Source: Phycisphaerae bacterium
GTDB lineage: Bacteria; Planctomycetota; Phycisphaerae; Tepidisphaerales; Tepidisphaeraceae
Assembly: GCA_025924315.1 (NCBI GenBank)
Contig: JAICIO010000006.1
Coordinates: 1-64,000, forward strand
Length of the DNA: 64,000 nt
Direction of reading: 5' to 3'
Every line of letters starts with the position of its first letter. Within the stretch, counting starts at the first letter, position 1. Under the pieces are notes generated by a model. That model had not been told where the DNA came from, searched no databases, and saw nothing but the letters and a program-made list of their open reading frames with translations. Positions 50,100 to 59,602 of the stretch are shown here, one piece after another. A program made the translations under genes and the position numbers.

Positions 50100-51245
50100 T
50101 CACACGAGTGCGGGACGCGTTACTTCTTGTTGGGCAAACTCCGACGCCATCAGATAGAGGAACTGACTCGGCTGGCTTGATATGAATTCCTGCACAAAAC
50201 TCCCGTAATTGCCAGCAAGAAGTGCATCAAAATGATGGGGTTTATATCTTGTCACGGAGCCCAAGTAATACATTATCGCGTAGAGCGAGACGAGTTGTGG
50301 CAAAACCGATGCGCGCTCCACTGCCGGGCACAAATACAGGTAGTAGCGCCGGTAGGGAGGCACGCTTGTGATCGTGACCCAAAGGTTGTGTCGAAAGGCG
50401 GAGACGGCCTCCTGGACTTTGTCGCTGGCGCGATCTCGGAACCCCGTCGTCGCGACCTGATCAAAACACAAGAGGCGACGACCTTCATCGGGTGTATCCC
50501 AATGCACTTCTCGGAATGCGCCGTCGAGGTTCGATTCCTGCAAGAGGCGTGCGTGCGTTACACCTAGACGAGAAAGGTCGTCGGCAAACATGTGAAGTCG
50601 CATCCAGATTGTTCTGGCCGCGCAGTCTTGGCAGATCTCGATTCGGTCGAACGCTATAAATCTCTCCTGTTTCCCTGCGGCGTCGGACCACAGTCGATGT
50701 CCTGCCACAACCTGAGGGATCAACGAGACGATGTCGAAATTCGTCGGCGCGTTGAGGCCCGTCCCCCTCATGGCCTTGAGGAGCTCATCGAAGACGTTCA
50801 GGAACCCGGTTCTTCTCCCGGGTGAGGGATGTGCCTCTAGAAAGGCGTCGACGACATCATTTCCTCCAGCTCGCATCTTTTGGGAGAGCCCGTGTTGCGC
50901 TTGGTCAAAACTTGTCTGCTGACCAATCGTCAAACAGTACGCTTTCACCACGTTCATGAAGCAGTAGTACAACAGAAGAGGTCGAGATGCAGTTATCTTC
51001 GCGGTGAGCGCCGCAGCATGAAAGTCTCGTGCCTGTTCGCCGCAGGCAATCGCTTCTGGGCGGCTTGCTGTTGAACAACGCGCATTAATGCAACTCGAGA
51101 TAAGGTTCCACGGATCCGTTGCGAAGAGATGTGACTGTAGCCCGAATCTACGACTCCCACGGTACATGGGCCAGTAAGAAAACCTTAGGGGACGACCGCG
51201 AACCTCGACAACTTCACCGCAACGTGGCGTAGGCAGTCTCGGCAT
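50100..51245 (-). CDS. YaaC-like protein at the end of the restriction operon
   Basis: The 381-residue protein resembles the YaaC family: LLYYCFMNVVKAYCLTIG in the first third, and VSLYAIMYYLGSVTRYKPHHFDALL with FVQEFISSQPSQFLYLMASE at the end. YaaC has no established biochemical function. GGGAGG precedes the ATG, and the gene starts 30 bases after the PD-(D/E)XK gene, so it is likely part of the same transcript. A role in defence is suggested only by position. Confidence 0.7.
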   Translation of the reverse strand: MPRLPTPRCGEVVEVRGRPLRFSYWPMYRGSRRFGLQSHLFATDPWNLISSCINARCSTASRPEAIACGEQARDFHAAALTAKITASRPLLLYYCFMNVVKAYCLTIGQQTSFDQAQHGLSQKMRAGGNDVVDAFLEAHPSPGRRTGFLNVFDELLKAMRGTGLNAPTNFDIVSLIPQVVAGHRLWSDAAGKQERFIAFDRIEICQDCAARTIWMRLHMFADDLSRLGVTHARLLQESNLDGAFREVHWDTPDEGRRLLCFDQVATTGFRDRASDKVQEAVSAFRHNLWVTITSVPPYRRYYLYLCPAVERASVLPQLVSLYAIMYYLGSVTRYKPHHFDALLAGNYGSFVQEFISSQPSQFLYLMASEFAQQEVTRPALV

Positions 51246-51275
51246 TGTTATCCTCCCTGTCCCTCAAACTGTTCA

Positions 51276-52307
51276 TCACTGGGACGCGGCAAGCAGATCG
51301 TCGAAAGTGCAGGAGCGGGAACCCATCGTTCCTTGGCCAAAAGGAAAACTCTTTGCTGTAAGCTTGGCCTTCGTCACCGGGGAAATGAACATGAGCCGAG
51401 GTTCCCCAAGCATCATCATGAGCACTTCTTTTCCATCGTGGTTTTTGCGGACGATCTTGGCGGCCTCGACGGCGTTCGGATGCTGAAGATCCTTAAGGAA
51501 TTCCAGCACATCACGGGTGTCGATCACCTGCACCGATTTGACTCGCGACACAAAGGAGATGCCCTCACCGACGGGAACGAGATTTCCCTCGCTGATCTTG
51601 TCGGCCATGTGACGCGTGAAGTACGGCGCGAAGTAGAGATTGCGCCGGGCCGAGTTGTAGAAGTTGCTCTGGCACTTGTAGAGGTGATGTCGAAAGTAGA
51701 GTTGCACCGAATCGAAGCTGCTGACATCGCGAAGATAGATTTCAGGTTGAGCTTCAGCAGTCATACCGTTTTCCTTGAGATGGATGGCCAGTTCCTGGGC
51801 GATCGTGACGCCTGTCGGGTCAGCAATTTGGTTTCGGCGTTTCCGGGCGATGTCGCAACACACCTTCGCCACGTCTGTCCAAGTGACGAATTTCAACGCC
51901 TTCACACTCCGCTCCACTGCCTCAAACGCGCGCTGCCGGGAGTGCCGGAACTCCGAGCCATCGTCCACCACCGTGAGGGCCGGCCTGCGGCCTCGCTTGT
52001 GACGCAGGCTCTGGATATAGCGAAGAAGTTGGTCCAACTTCTGCGCGGGGCCGATCTTCCCTTCGATAATGTGAGACTCACCTGATCTGCGAATCAGCAC
52101 GTCATAGCGATCGCCCTCGTCGGTTTCCTCCACACAAATCTCGTCGCCAGGAGAATGCTCAAATCCCAGCAGCGCATCAAACTCCATGGGAAATCGGGAC
52201 ACGAGAAACCCCAGTACGGCGGTCAGCCTCGTCTCTCGAAGGGAACCCAGAACGGACAGGAAGGAACCTACATCCTGATTTGCTCGGGTGAGTCGCAGTG
52301 TGCTCAC
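51276..52307 (-). CDS. PD-(D/E)XK nuclease-like protein coupled to hsdS
   Basis: The 343-residue protein shows a PD-(D/E)XK pattern with Asp69 (DRYDVLIRR) and Glu82-x-Lys84 (HIIEGKIG). The rest is helical with no named domain. Its GTG start overlaps the hsdS stop codon (GTGA), so it is translationally coupled. Longer versions of the frame overlap hsdS and are not credible. It could be an accessory nuclease or a modified-DNA restriction factor added to the type I system. Confidence 0.72.
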   Translation of the reverse strand: MSTLRLTRANQDVGSFLSVLGSLRETRLTAVLGFLVSRFPMEFDALLGFEHSPGDEICVEETDEGDRYDVLIRRSGESHIIEGKIGPAQKLDQLLRYIQSLRHKRGRRPALTVVDDGSEFRHSRQRAFEAVERSVKALKFVTWTDVAKVCCDIARKRRNQIADPTGVTIAQELAIHLKENGMTAEAQPEIYLRDVSSFDSVQLYFRHHLYKCQSNFYNSARRNLYFAPYFTRHMADKISEGNLVPVGEGISFVSRVKSVQVIDTRDVLEFLKDLQHPNAVEAAKIVRKNHDGKEVLMMMLGEPRLMFISPVTKAKLTAKSFPFGQGTMGSRSCTFDDLLAASQ

Positions 52308-53833
52308 GCGGCGCCCCCGGTGAGTTCGGCGACGACGGCTTCGGTCAGCTTTTCGGCGGTGGCGCGGGAGGCGGCGAGCTGCGCTTCTAACTGGTCCACC
52401 AACGCCATCAGTTGATCCACCTTCGCCACGATCCGACGCTGCTCGGCGAGGGGTGGGAGCGGGACCGGACACGCACGCACCTGCCGCATATTGATCGATG
52501 CCAAGTTTGTGGTTTGTTTCGAGGCGGACTCGAAGTACTTGCGACCGAACGGCGAATTAAAAACTCGCTCGAACCATTCTGGCAATAGTTCGGGAGATCG
52601 CATTCGCGATCGGAACACATGGTTCTGATGAAGACACACCGAAATCTGAGACTTCCATATTGCGGCGCGCCCCACCTTGTCCCAGTCTCCACCTTCGGTC
52701 ATCAGTAAATCATTCTTGCGCAACGCAAAGCGTTCGATCTCATCCTCTGGGATTGCGACGTCCTTGACCACCCTTAGGTCGAACCCACCGCGTTGAACGT
52801 TAGCAACACGGAGGTACGGTAACGTTACAGTGCGGCGGTCTCCGAGCTTTCTGCCAAGGGTCACGCCACTAGAGACCTGGGCTATGTCCTCGAACCGAAC
52901 AAGTGCCCATGTGTCCGGAAGGTCCCAGTCGTTTTCCTCAACCTTCGTTGCATTTACAATTTGAGAGCGCGCCAAGAATTGCGCTGAGGACTCGTCCTCC
53001 GGATCCTGAGGCACGAGCTTCCCCTGCACAGCGAGTGTGAGGATCGATTTGCGGAGGTCGGCCGGGTCGATGGTGTAGGCGTTGTGGAAGAGGAATTCGA
53101 GGTTGGCCGGGGTGGGGGCTTCGGCGAAGCGGGCGAGGCTGGCGCGGGCGAGGGCGGCGTGCTTTTGCTCGCGCTCGGCCTGCTCAGCCTCCAGCCGATC
53201 ACACAACGCCATCAGCTCATCCACCTTCGCCACAATCCGCTTCTGCTCGGCAAGGGGTGGAAGGGGAATTTCGAAGCGCTCGATCATTCCTTTCGTCAGT
53301 GCCTGCCGTGTCGCGCCAACTTCGATGTCGTTGATCATCCACTGGACTGCGGGGCTCGCGAGAAACATGGATAGAAAACGAGGCTCCATCTCCGCAATTG
53401 AACGGATAATCATCACGTGCTGGTTGACTCGTGCGCCAGCCATTTCCGGCGGCGCGATCGTGCATCGACCGATTGAGGCGCCCGTAATGTTCAGGAGTAC
53501 ATCACGCGCTTGAACGCTCACATTTGCCAATTCCGCGGCTTGCTTCTCCGTGAGATAGACAAGCCCGTGCGGGACGAACCCGCCAAAGTGAACATTCATC
53601 GAGCGGATAAGTGGTACGCCAGTTTGGACATAAGACTCCCGCCCCCCGTCAGGCGTGGCACCGCTCCCAATCTTTGTCGCAAGAGACTTAAGCGGTGCAA
53701 CGCTCCACTCGGCGGTTTTTGGCAATAACTTTCCAGCGAACGCCTGGTGAAGAATCAGCTCGCGCATCTTCCCCACCGCGTTCGGCGTGTCCGCAAACAG
53801 CTCAAACTTCTCGAAGAACTGGTCGGTCGTCAT
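52304..53833 (-). CDS. hsdS: Type I restriction specificity subunit
   Basis: The 509-residue HsdS has two target recognition domains, each followed by a conserved spacer helix. The first spacer is PLPPLAEQKRIVAKVDELMAL and the second PLPPLAEQRRIVAKVDQLMAL. The half-sites are thus read by residues of about 40-215 and 280-450. The near-identical spacers can promote recombination that changes specificity. Its ATG overlaps the hsdM stop codon (ATGA); the open frame upstream of it, inside hsdM, is a shadow. Confidence 0.9.
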   Translation of the reverse strand: MTTDQFFEKFELFADTPNAVGKMRELILHQAFAGKLLPKTAEWSVAPLKSLATKIGSGATPDGGRESYVQTGVPLIRSMNVHFGGFVPHGLVYLTEKQAAELANVSVQARDVLLNITGASIGRCTIAPPEMAGARVNQHVMIIRSIAEMEPRFLSMFLASPAVQWMINDIEVGATRQALTKGMIERFEIPLPPLAEQKRIVAKVDELMALCDRLEAEQAEREQKHAALARASLARFAEAPTPANLEFLFHNAYTIDPADLRKSILTLAVQGKLVPQDPEDESSAQFLARSQIVNATKVEENDWDLPDTWALVRFEDIAQVSSGVTLGRKLGDRRTVTLPYLRVANVQRGGFDLRVVKDVAIPEDEIERFALRKNDLLMTEGGDWDKVGRAAIWKSQISVCLHQNHVFRSRMRSPELLPEWFERVFNSPFGRKYFESASKQTTNLASINMRQVRACPVPLPPLAEQRRIVAKVDQLMALVDQLEAQLAASRATAEKLTEAVVAELTGGAA

Positions 53834-55311
53834 GTCGCAATTCCAGCGGTCGCAGTGAGTGCATGATGCAGTTCCTGTTTCAGCTTCGCCCGTGTCTCGG
53901 CGATCTGGACGAGGAGCTTTTCGTATTCGGGCAGGAGGTGATCGACATCGCCGGGGACGGTGTCGGGGTTGTGGGGATTCTTGATATCGAGGTTGTAGTT
54001 GCTGGCTTTGATCTGGTCGATCGAGACGCGCCAGGCCTGATCGGTCTCCTCGCGCTTGCTGAACAGGCCGTGCTTGTCTGGCTTGCCCCACCATTTGCGC
54101 TCGGCCTCGAATTCCTCGATTCGGATCGGCTTGCCCTTGTTGTAGCTCTTGGCGCCGGGCGGATAGGGATGCTCGTAGTACCAGACCTCCTGCGTGGGCG
54201 TGCCCTTGGTGAAGAAGAGCAGGTTGGTGCGGATGCCGGTGTACGGATTGAACACGCCGTTGGGCAGCCGGACGATCGTGTGGAGGTTGCACTCCGCCAG
54301 GAGCGATTCCTTGATGCGGGTTTTCACGCCTTCGCCGAACAGCGTGCCGTCCGGCAGCACCAGCCCCGCGCGGCCGCCGGGTTTCAGAATGCGCATCAGC
54401 AGGACGAGGAACAGGTCGGCGGTTTCACGGGTGCGGAACTCGGCGGGGTAGTTGGCCTCGATGCCATCTTCCTCCATTCCGCCGAAGGGTGGATTGGTGA
54501 CGATCACGTCGACGCGCTCTTTGGGTCCCCAACTGATGAGCGGCTTGGCGAGCGTGTTTGTGTGCCGGACGTTGGACGGGACATCAATGCCGTGCAGAAG
54601 AAGGTTGGTCATGCACAGGACGTGCGGCAGATGTTTCTTTTCGATTCCGGCAAAGCAATCCTGAATGATGCGCTCGTCTGCTTCGCTCTTCGCTTGCTTG
54701 CGCAGGTGCTCGATGGCGCACACGAGAAAGCCGCCGGTGCCGCAGGCGGGATCGAGGATCGATTCGCCGAGGCGCGGGTTGACCTGCTCGACGATGAACT
54801 GCGTCACGGCGCGGGGCGTGTAAAACTCGCCGGCGTTACCAGCGGACTGAAGGTCTTTGAGTAGCTTTTCATAGATGTCGCCAAACATGTGGCGATCGTC
54901 GGAGGCGTTGAAGTCGATGCCGTTGATCTTGTTGATCACTTGGCGCATCAACGTGCCGTTCTTCATGTAGTTGTTGGCGTCCTCGAACGTCGTGCGGATG
55001 AGCGTGGAGATCTTTCCACCGGTGCCGTTGAGCGCCTTGAGCTTGGGCAACAACGTGTTGTTGATAAAGTCGAGCAGCGCGTCGCCGGTAATACCTTCTT
55101 CGTCCGTCGCCCAGCTGGACCATCGGAGGTGTTTGGGTAGCGGCGACTTGTAATCGTCGCGAACGAGCTCCATCTCTTTCTCGCGATCATCGAAGATCTT
55201 GAGGAAGAACATCCAGCCGAGCTGTTCGAGGCGCTGGGCATCGCCGTACGTGCCGGCGTCCTTGCGCATGATGTCCTGAATGGTTTTGACGACGTTCGAG
55301 ACGTTAGGCAT
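53830..55311 (-). CDS. hsdM: Type I DNA adenine methyltransferase subunit
   Basis: The 493-residue HsdM has the N-terminal helical domain, the SAM-binding motif LDPACGTGGF (residues 187-196) and the N6-adenine catalytic motif NPPF (273-276). It modifies host DNA at the sites chosen by HsdS and forms the core of the restriction complex. It starts three bases after the hsdR stop. Confidence 0.94.
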   Translation of the reverse strand: MPNVSNVVKTIQDIMRKDAGTYGDAQRLEQLGWMFFLKIFDDREKEMELVRDDYKSPLPKHLRWSSWATDEEGITGDALLDFINNTLLPKLKALNGTGGKISTLIRTTFEDANNYMKNGTLMRQVINKINGIDFNASDDRHMFGDIYEKLLKDLQSAGNAGEFYTPRAVTQFIVEQVNPRLGESILDPACGTGGFLVCAIEHLRKQAKSEADERIIQDCFAGIEKKHLPHVLCMTNLLLHGIDVPSNVRHTNTLAKPLISWGPKERVDVIVTNPPFGGMEEDGIEANYPAEFRTRETADLFLVLLMRILKPGGRAGLVLPDGTLFGEGVKTRIKESLLAECNLHTIVRLPNGVFNPYTGIRTNLLFFTKGTPTQEVWYYEHPYPPGAKSYNKGKPIRIEEFEAERKWWGKPDKHGLFSKREETDQAWRVSIDQIKASNYNLDIKNPHNPDTVPGDVDHLLPEYEKLLVQIAETRAKLKQELHHALTATAGIAT

Positions 55312-55314
55312 GGA

Positions 55315-57693
55315 TCAGGCGGCTCCGGCTCCGGTGTACAGGGCAGTTTCAAGCTCGGCGATGGCGGCAAGGTAATTCGGCTTACCGCCGAAGAGCGAGA
55401 CGATTTCCACCGGTGTACCAAATCCGCTGAGAGGTTCCACTTTCAGGATTTCCAGCGACTCGACGCTGGCGATGCCGGTGTCGGCGTACTTTTCCAGTAG
55501 TGCGTCGAGCACCGCGCGGGCTTTGGCGCCATACTGGCCGAAGACGTTGCGTTTCTTGACCTTCTCGGCACGTTCCTTCCGCGTCAGCGGCGGCTGATCG
55601 AACGCGACATGGCAGACGAGATCAAACGGGTCGTAGTCGCGCCCGACGAGATCGGCCAGATCATCAAAGAACACGCCCTTCTCAACCAGTTCCTTCAGGA
55701 TTGCCTGCTTCCGATCCGCATCGTTCCAGGCGGTCAGAAACTCATCGAGCGAGGCGTAGGTGTTGCGCAGCGTCTTGCGGGAGTAGTCGCGCAACGATTC
55801 GGTGATGAGCCTGCCGTGCGCGTCGAGATACTGGACGCGCTCGGTGGCGACGGAGACGGGGACGTCGTGTACGTAATACTTGCGAACGCTGCCGCGTAAC
55901 GGATCGCCGGCGATCGTCGGATCGCCAGCGCGTGGGTCGCCGATGTTCACTTCAGTCGAGTCGTCGGGAGGACCTTCGGCACCAGGCTCTTCGGGTGGAA
56001 CGGGAGGATCATCTGGCCCCGGTTGGTAGATCTGGACCGGATCGCCATCGAAGCCTGGATCGGCAAAGAGTGCGGTGGCCTGCTTGAAATCCATGATGGT
56101 GAAATAGAGCTTGCCGTAGTCTTCGTTGATTCGTGTCCCGCGGCCGATGATCTGTTTGAACTCGGTCGGGGAATTGATCGTCTGGTCGAGCACGATTAAG
56201 TGACACGTCTGCGCATCGACGCCGGTTGTCATCAGTTTCGACGTGGTCGCGATAACCGGATAAACGGATTCTGGATCAATGAAGTTGTCGAGCTGCGCTT
56301 TGCCTTCGTTGTTGTCGCCGGTGATGCGCATGACGTACTTGCTGTTGGCGGCGGCAAGGTCGGGATTGGCGTTGACTAGCGCCTGCCGCATCCGCTCGGC
56401 ATGATCGATGTTTTCACAAAAGACGATGGTTTTGTGGAAGCGATCCGTCGCCTTCAGAAACTGAGTGATTTTCGCAGCGACGAGCTCGGTGCGCTTTTCG
56501 AGAATGAGATTTCGGTCGAAGTCGCTGCCGTTGTATTCGCGATCTTCGATGACGTTGCCGAACTTATCGACCTTGCCCGTTTCCGGGCGCCATCCATCGA
56601 GGTCTTTATCAAGACCGATGCGCACGACCTTGTACGGCGCGAGGAATCCGTCGGAGATGCCCTGCCGCAGCGAGTAGGTATAGATAGGGTCGCCGAAGTA
56701 TTCGATGTTGGAAACGTCCTTCGTTTCCTTGGGCGTGGCGGTGAGACCGATCTGCGTGGCGGACGAGAAGTATTCCAGTACCTTCCGCCACGATGCGTCA
56801 GCGGCGGCGCTTCCGCGGTGACACTCATCGACGACGACGAGGTCGAAGAAGTCTGGCGAGAACTGCTTGTAGATGTTCTGCTCTTCCTCGGTGCCAGTGA
56901 CGGCCTGGTAGAGGCAGAGATAGATCTCGAAGGCTTTGTCGACAGTGCGGTTGGTGATCTTCGTCATCGCCGTGCCGAAGGGCTTGAAGTCGTTCGTCTT
57001 TGTCTGATCGGCGAGGATGTTGCGATCGACGAGAAAGAGGATGCGTTTCTTCGCGCGGGATTTCCAGAGCCGCCAGATGATCTGAAAAGCGGTGTAGGTT
57101 TTGCCGGTGCCGGTGGCCATGACCAGCAGGATTCGATCCTCGCCGCGCGCGATGGCATCGACGGCGCGGTTGATGGCGATGCGCTGGTAGTAGCGCGGCA
57201 TCCTTCCCGAACTGTCGTTGAAGTAGTCCTGCGTGACGACGGGCTCTTCTTCCGGCGTCAGTCCCTTGGCAGCACGGTAGCGTGTCCAGAGTTCATCCGG
57301 CGTCGGGAACTGATCGAGCGGAACCTCGCGCTCGACCGTACCGGCGGCGCCGGTGCGATCGTGCTCAAGAAAAGCATCGCCGTTGCAGCTGTAGGCGAAT
57401 GGGACGTCGAGCGTTTCGGCGTACTCGAGTGCCTGCTGCATGCCGTCGCCGACCGCGTGGGTGTTGTCCTTGGCTTCGATGATCGCGAGCGGAAGATTGG
57501 GCTTGTAGAACAGAAGGTAGTCGGCCTTACTCGCCTCCCCGCGGACAACGGTCTTCCCGCGAACGACGACTCGGCCCTTGGTGAAGTAGTGCTCCTCGAA
57601 GACCTGGGACATCAAATCCCAGCGGGCATTCCCGATCGCGGGCGTGATGAATTTCGTGCGAATGTCGGTTTCGGTCAGCGCCTTCTTATCCAT
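55315..57693 (-). CDS. hsdR: Type I restriction endonuclease/translocase subunit
   Basis: The 792-residue HsdR has a nuclease domain with Asp58 and Glu73-x-Lys75 (ADYLLF, IIEAKD). It also has an SF2 motor with Walker A MATGTGKT (192-199), DECH (289-292), the motif GLTATP, and motif VI-like QIIGRGTRINED. It translocates and cuts unmodified DNA. It is the first gene of the operon, and the order R-M-S is intact with no frameshift. Confidence 0.94.
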   Translation of the reverse strand: MDKKALTETDIRTKFITPAIGNARWDLMSQVFEEHYFTKGRVVVRGKTVVRGEASKADYLLFYKPNLPLAIIEAKDNTHAVGDGMQQALEYAETLDVPFAYSCNGDAFLEHDRTGAAGTVEREVPLDQFPTPDELWTRYRAAKGLTPEEEPVVTQDYFNDSSGRMPRYYQRIAINRAVDAIARGEDRILLVMATGTGKTYTAFQIIWRLWKSRAKKRILFLVDRNILADQTKTNDFKPFGTAMTKITNRTVDKAFEIYLCLYQAVTGTEEEQNIYKQFSPDFFDLVVVDECHRGSAAADASWRKVLEYFSSATQIGLTATPKETKDVSNIEYFGDPIYTYSLRQGISDGFLAPYKVVRIGLDKDLDGWRPETGKVDKFGNVIEDREYNGSDFDRNLILEKRTELVAAKITQFLKATDRFHKTIVFCENIDHAERMRQALVNANPDLAAANSKYVMRITGDNNEGKAQLDNFIDPESVYPVIATTSKLMTTGVDAQTCHLIVLDQTINSPTEFKQIIGRGTRINEDYGKLYFTIMDFKQATALFADPGFDGDPVQIYQPGPDDPPVPPEEPGAEGPPDDSTEVNIGDPRAGDPTIAGDPLRGSVRKYYVHDVPVSVATERVQYLDAHGRLITESLRDYSRKTLRNTYASLDEFLTAWNDADRKQAILKELVEKGVFFDDLADLVGRDYDPFDLVCHVAFDQPPLTRKERAEKVKKRNVFGQYGAKARAVLDALLEKYADTGIASVESLEILKVEPLSGFGTPVEIVSLFGGKPNYLAAIAELETALYTGAGAA

Positions 57694-57865
57694 CCGACCA
57701 CCTTTTCAGCACCCACAACTGGCGATGGCATTTATCTCGTGTTCACGTGTGGCGTGCGCCCCTTTGGGATAGGTCGCTAATCTTCGCTAAGCACGCGCGG
57801 CTGTAAAGGGCATGCGCGAGCACTCGGTGGCGCGGTCGCCTCCGGCGTATGGGCGTGGGGACAGA

Positions 57866-58306
57866 CTACGGGTTGGATTGCAACGCCTTTTCGACCTGAC
57901 GCGCTCTCCATTGTTCAAATTGTTCTCGCTCCTTTGGAGTCATGCGACGTTCAATTTCAGCGTTCGTCCTTTCATTCGCCTGCAGCGCGGCTTGGCGGGT
58001 CTCTTCCTCGATCTGCCGGGTTTTCATGACGTTCATGACCACAACAACTATCACGGGAACAGATAAGAGGATGAAAACTGCAACAACCTCCAGCAGTCTA
58101 TTTGCCCGGGCATGGGATTTCGCTTCATGAGATTCAGGAGCGTAATGCGTCGCGGAACGGTAAACCACCGGATCAAGCTCAATAGCTGAAACCTGTATGC
58201 CAAGATCCCTCGCTTTGCGCGATGCTTCAGCCTTGTTCTCTGCGTCGAGCCGAAACGATGCTCCGGTTCCGCCATCCCCATTCGATCCATAGATCTTGAA
58301 TTGCAT
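57866..58306 (-). CDS. Membrane protein with shared small N-terminal domain (paralogue B)
   Basis: The 146-residue product starts MQFKIYGSNGDGGTGASFRL. The first 47 residues match the start of the neighbouring protein (58359-59258), ending in DAENKAEASRKARDLG and SAIEL. A hydrophobic helix (VVAVFILLSVPVIVVVVM) and a charged helical tail follow. I prefer the ATG at 58306; the frame upstream overlaps the paralogue gene. Function is unknown. Confidence 0.6.
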   Translation of the reverse strand: MQFKIYGSNGDGGTGASFRLDAENKAEASRKARDLGIQVSAIELDPVVYRSATHYAPESHEAKSHARANRLLEVVAVFILLSVPVIVVVVMNVMKTRQIEEETRQAALQANERTNAEIERRMTPKEREQFEQWRARQVEKALQSNP

Positions 58307-58358
58307 CTGTCCCATCCCTTTCGAAACGCGCCAGTCGCGAGCGCCAATACCAAATGAT

Positions 58359-59258
58359 TCATTCACGGCGATAAGGAGACTGGCCGTAATAACCAGCGTT
58401 ATCGATTTGCAGTCTCTGATTCGTGATTCTCGCGTCCCAGATGTCACCAGCGCTTGGGAACCACCCCCCGATGCTGAGGTCGCTTCCAGTCGCCTCGACT
58501 GTCAGCTTGTACGAGCCTGACTGTTGAGGTATCCAGCTTCCACGCACCATATCCTTCATTCCGGTAACTGCGCCCAGCGCGCGATCGACGGGGGTCGGAT
58601 CCTTCATCACAACCTGAAATTTATGATCCGTGTAGAACGTCAGTACATACGTCCTTCCCAAATTCGGGTCGGAGCTGAATTGATTCGGCTGATGCCAATA
58701 CCAAGAGCCTGTTATCATTTTGACGGGATCCAAAGCCTCGATGAGCGCCATTCCCAAGGCCCGTCCAGCTTCGGCTTCCGAACGATACTCGAGCGATGAA
58801 TTCAGCACTCCCAGCAACACGCAACTATTCAAGATTAATCCCGTCAGGGGGAGCCTGATGCTCTGCTTCCGGGCGCGACGTCGAAGTAAGTGTATTATGC
58901 CGAATGCAGCAGAAGCGATTAACACGATCACTGCTGTCGCAACGCTCAAGTCAACACTTACATTTTCGAAGGTCTTGACCGTCACCGCGGCCATCACAAG
59001 ACAGGCGACATCGACGATCCAGAACTGTATGATTCGTGGCAACGTCAGCGATGCCGCGACCGGACCGGTTGCCTTTAATGAACCGACAGCCGCAGATGGC
59101 AGCGGCGGTGGCGTAGACGACTGAACGAGTTCTATTGATGCTACGTAGACGCCCAATTCGCGCGCCCGGGCGTGAACATCAGCTTTGTTTTCTGCGTCAA
59201 TTAGGAAGCTGACGTCGCTACCGGTGTCTTCGTTGGCGCCAAAAATTCGAAATCGCAC
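58359..59258 (-). CDS. Membrane protein with shared small N-terminal domain (paralogue A)
   Basis: The 299-residue protein begins VRFRIFGANEDTGSDVSFLI, then DAENKADVHARARELG, the same domain as in paralogue B. Three or four hydrophobic helices (about 75-165) follow. A C-terminal domain (about 190-299) has a lipocalin-like look (ITGSWYWHQPNQ, RTYVLTFYTDHKFQVVMK, then GSWIPQQSGSYKLTVEAT). The GTG start has GGGAGGG before it. Function is unknown; the end domain may bind a ligand outside the membrane. Confidence 0.65.
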   Translation of the reverse strand: MRFRIFGANEDTGSDVSFLIDAENKADVHARARELGVYVASIELVQSSTPPPLPSAAVGSLKATGPVAASLTLPRIIQFWIVDVACLVMAAVTVKTFENVSVDLSVATAVIVLIASAAFGIIHLLRRRARKQSIRLPLTGLILNSCVLLGVLNSSLEYRSEAEAGRALGMALIEALDPVKMITGSWYWHQPNQFSSDPNLGRTYVLTFYTDHKFQVVMKDPTPVDRALGAVTGMKDMVRGSWIPQQSGSYKLTVEATGSDLSIGGWFPSAGDIWDARITNQRLQIDNAGYYGQSPYRRE

Positions 59259-59377
59259 TTTTCCCTCCCGTCTTGGGCTGGAGACATGATCTGGTAGCCC
59301 CCGGCATTCTACTGCGATCCGTCGTGTAGGCAATCGCCTACATACTTCGCGCCAGCTAGACCGTAATCGTCTCATGG

Positions 59378-59602
59378 ATGGTGGGTGCGGAGCTTCGGAG
59401 AGCGCGTGTGGATGCGGGACTGACTCAGCAAGAGGTGGCCGCGCGAGCGTCCGTCGATCGAGCCTATATCTCCGAAATTGAGCGCGATAAGGCAATGCCG
59501 AGCATCGAACGGTTTCTCCGTATCTGCGAAGCCATTGGGGTGCGGGGATCACTTATCGTTTCGCGAATAGAACGTCAGCGGATGCGACCGAACCGTGGCT
59601 GA
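59378..59602 (+). CDS. XRE-family DNA-binding regulator (74 aa)
   Basis: A compact helix-turn-helix protein (LRRARVDAGLTQQEVAARA, then VDRAYISEIERDKAMPSIER) typical of XRE repressors. Its stop overlaps the start of the next gene (TGATG), so the two are coupled. It is divergent from paralogue A across a 119-base gap that should contain both promoters. It probably regulates the cluster. Confidence 0.82.
   Translation: MVGAELRRARVDAGLTQQEVAARASVDRAYISEIERDKAMPSIERFLRICEAIGVRGSLIVSRIERQRMRPNRG

Noticed and set aside
52304-54292. A 662-codon version of HsdS
   Set aside because: The extra N-terminal part is His/Gln/Arg-rich and antiparallel to nothing functional; it overlaps hsdM out of frame, and the ATG at 53833 overlaps the hsdM stop.
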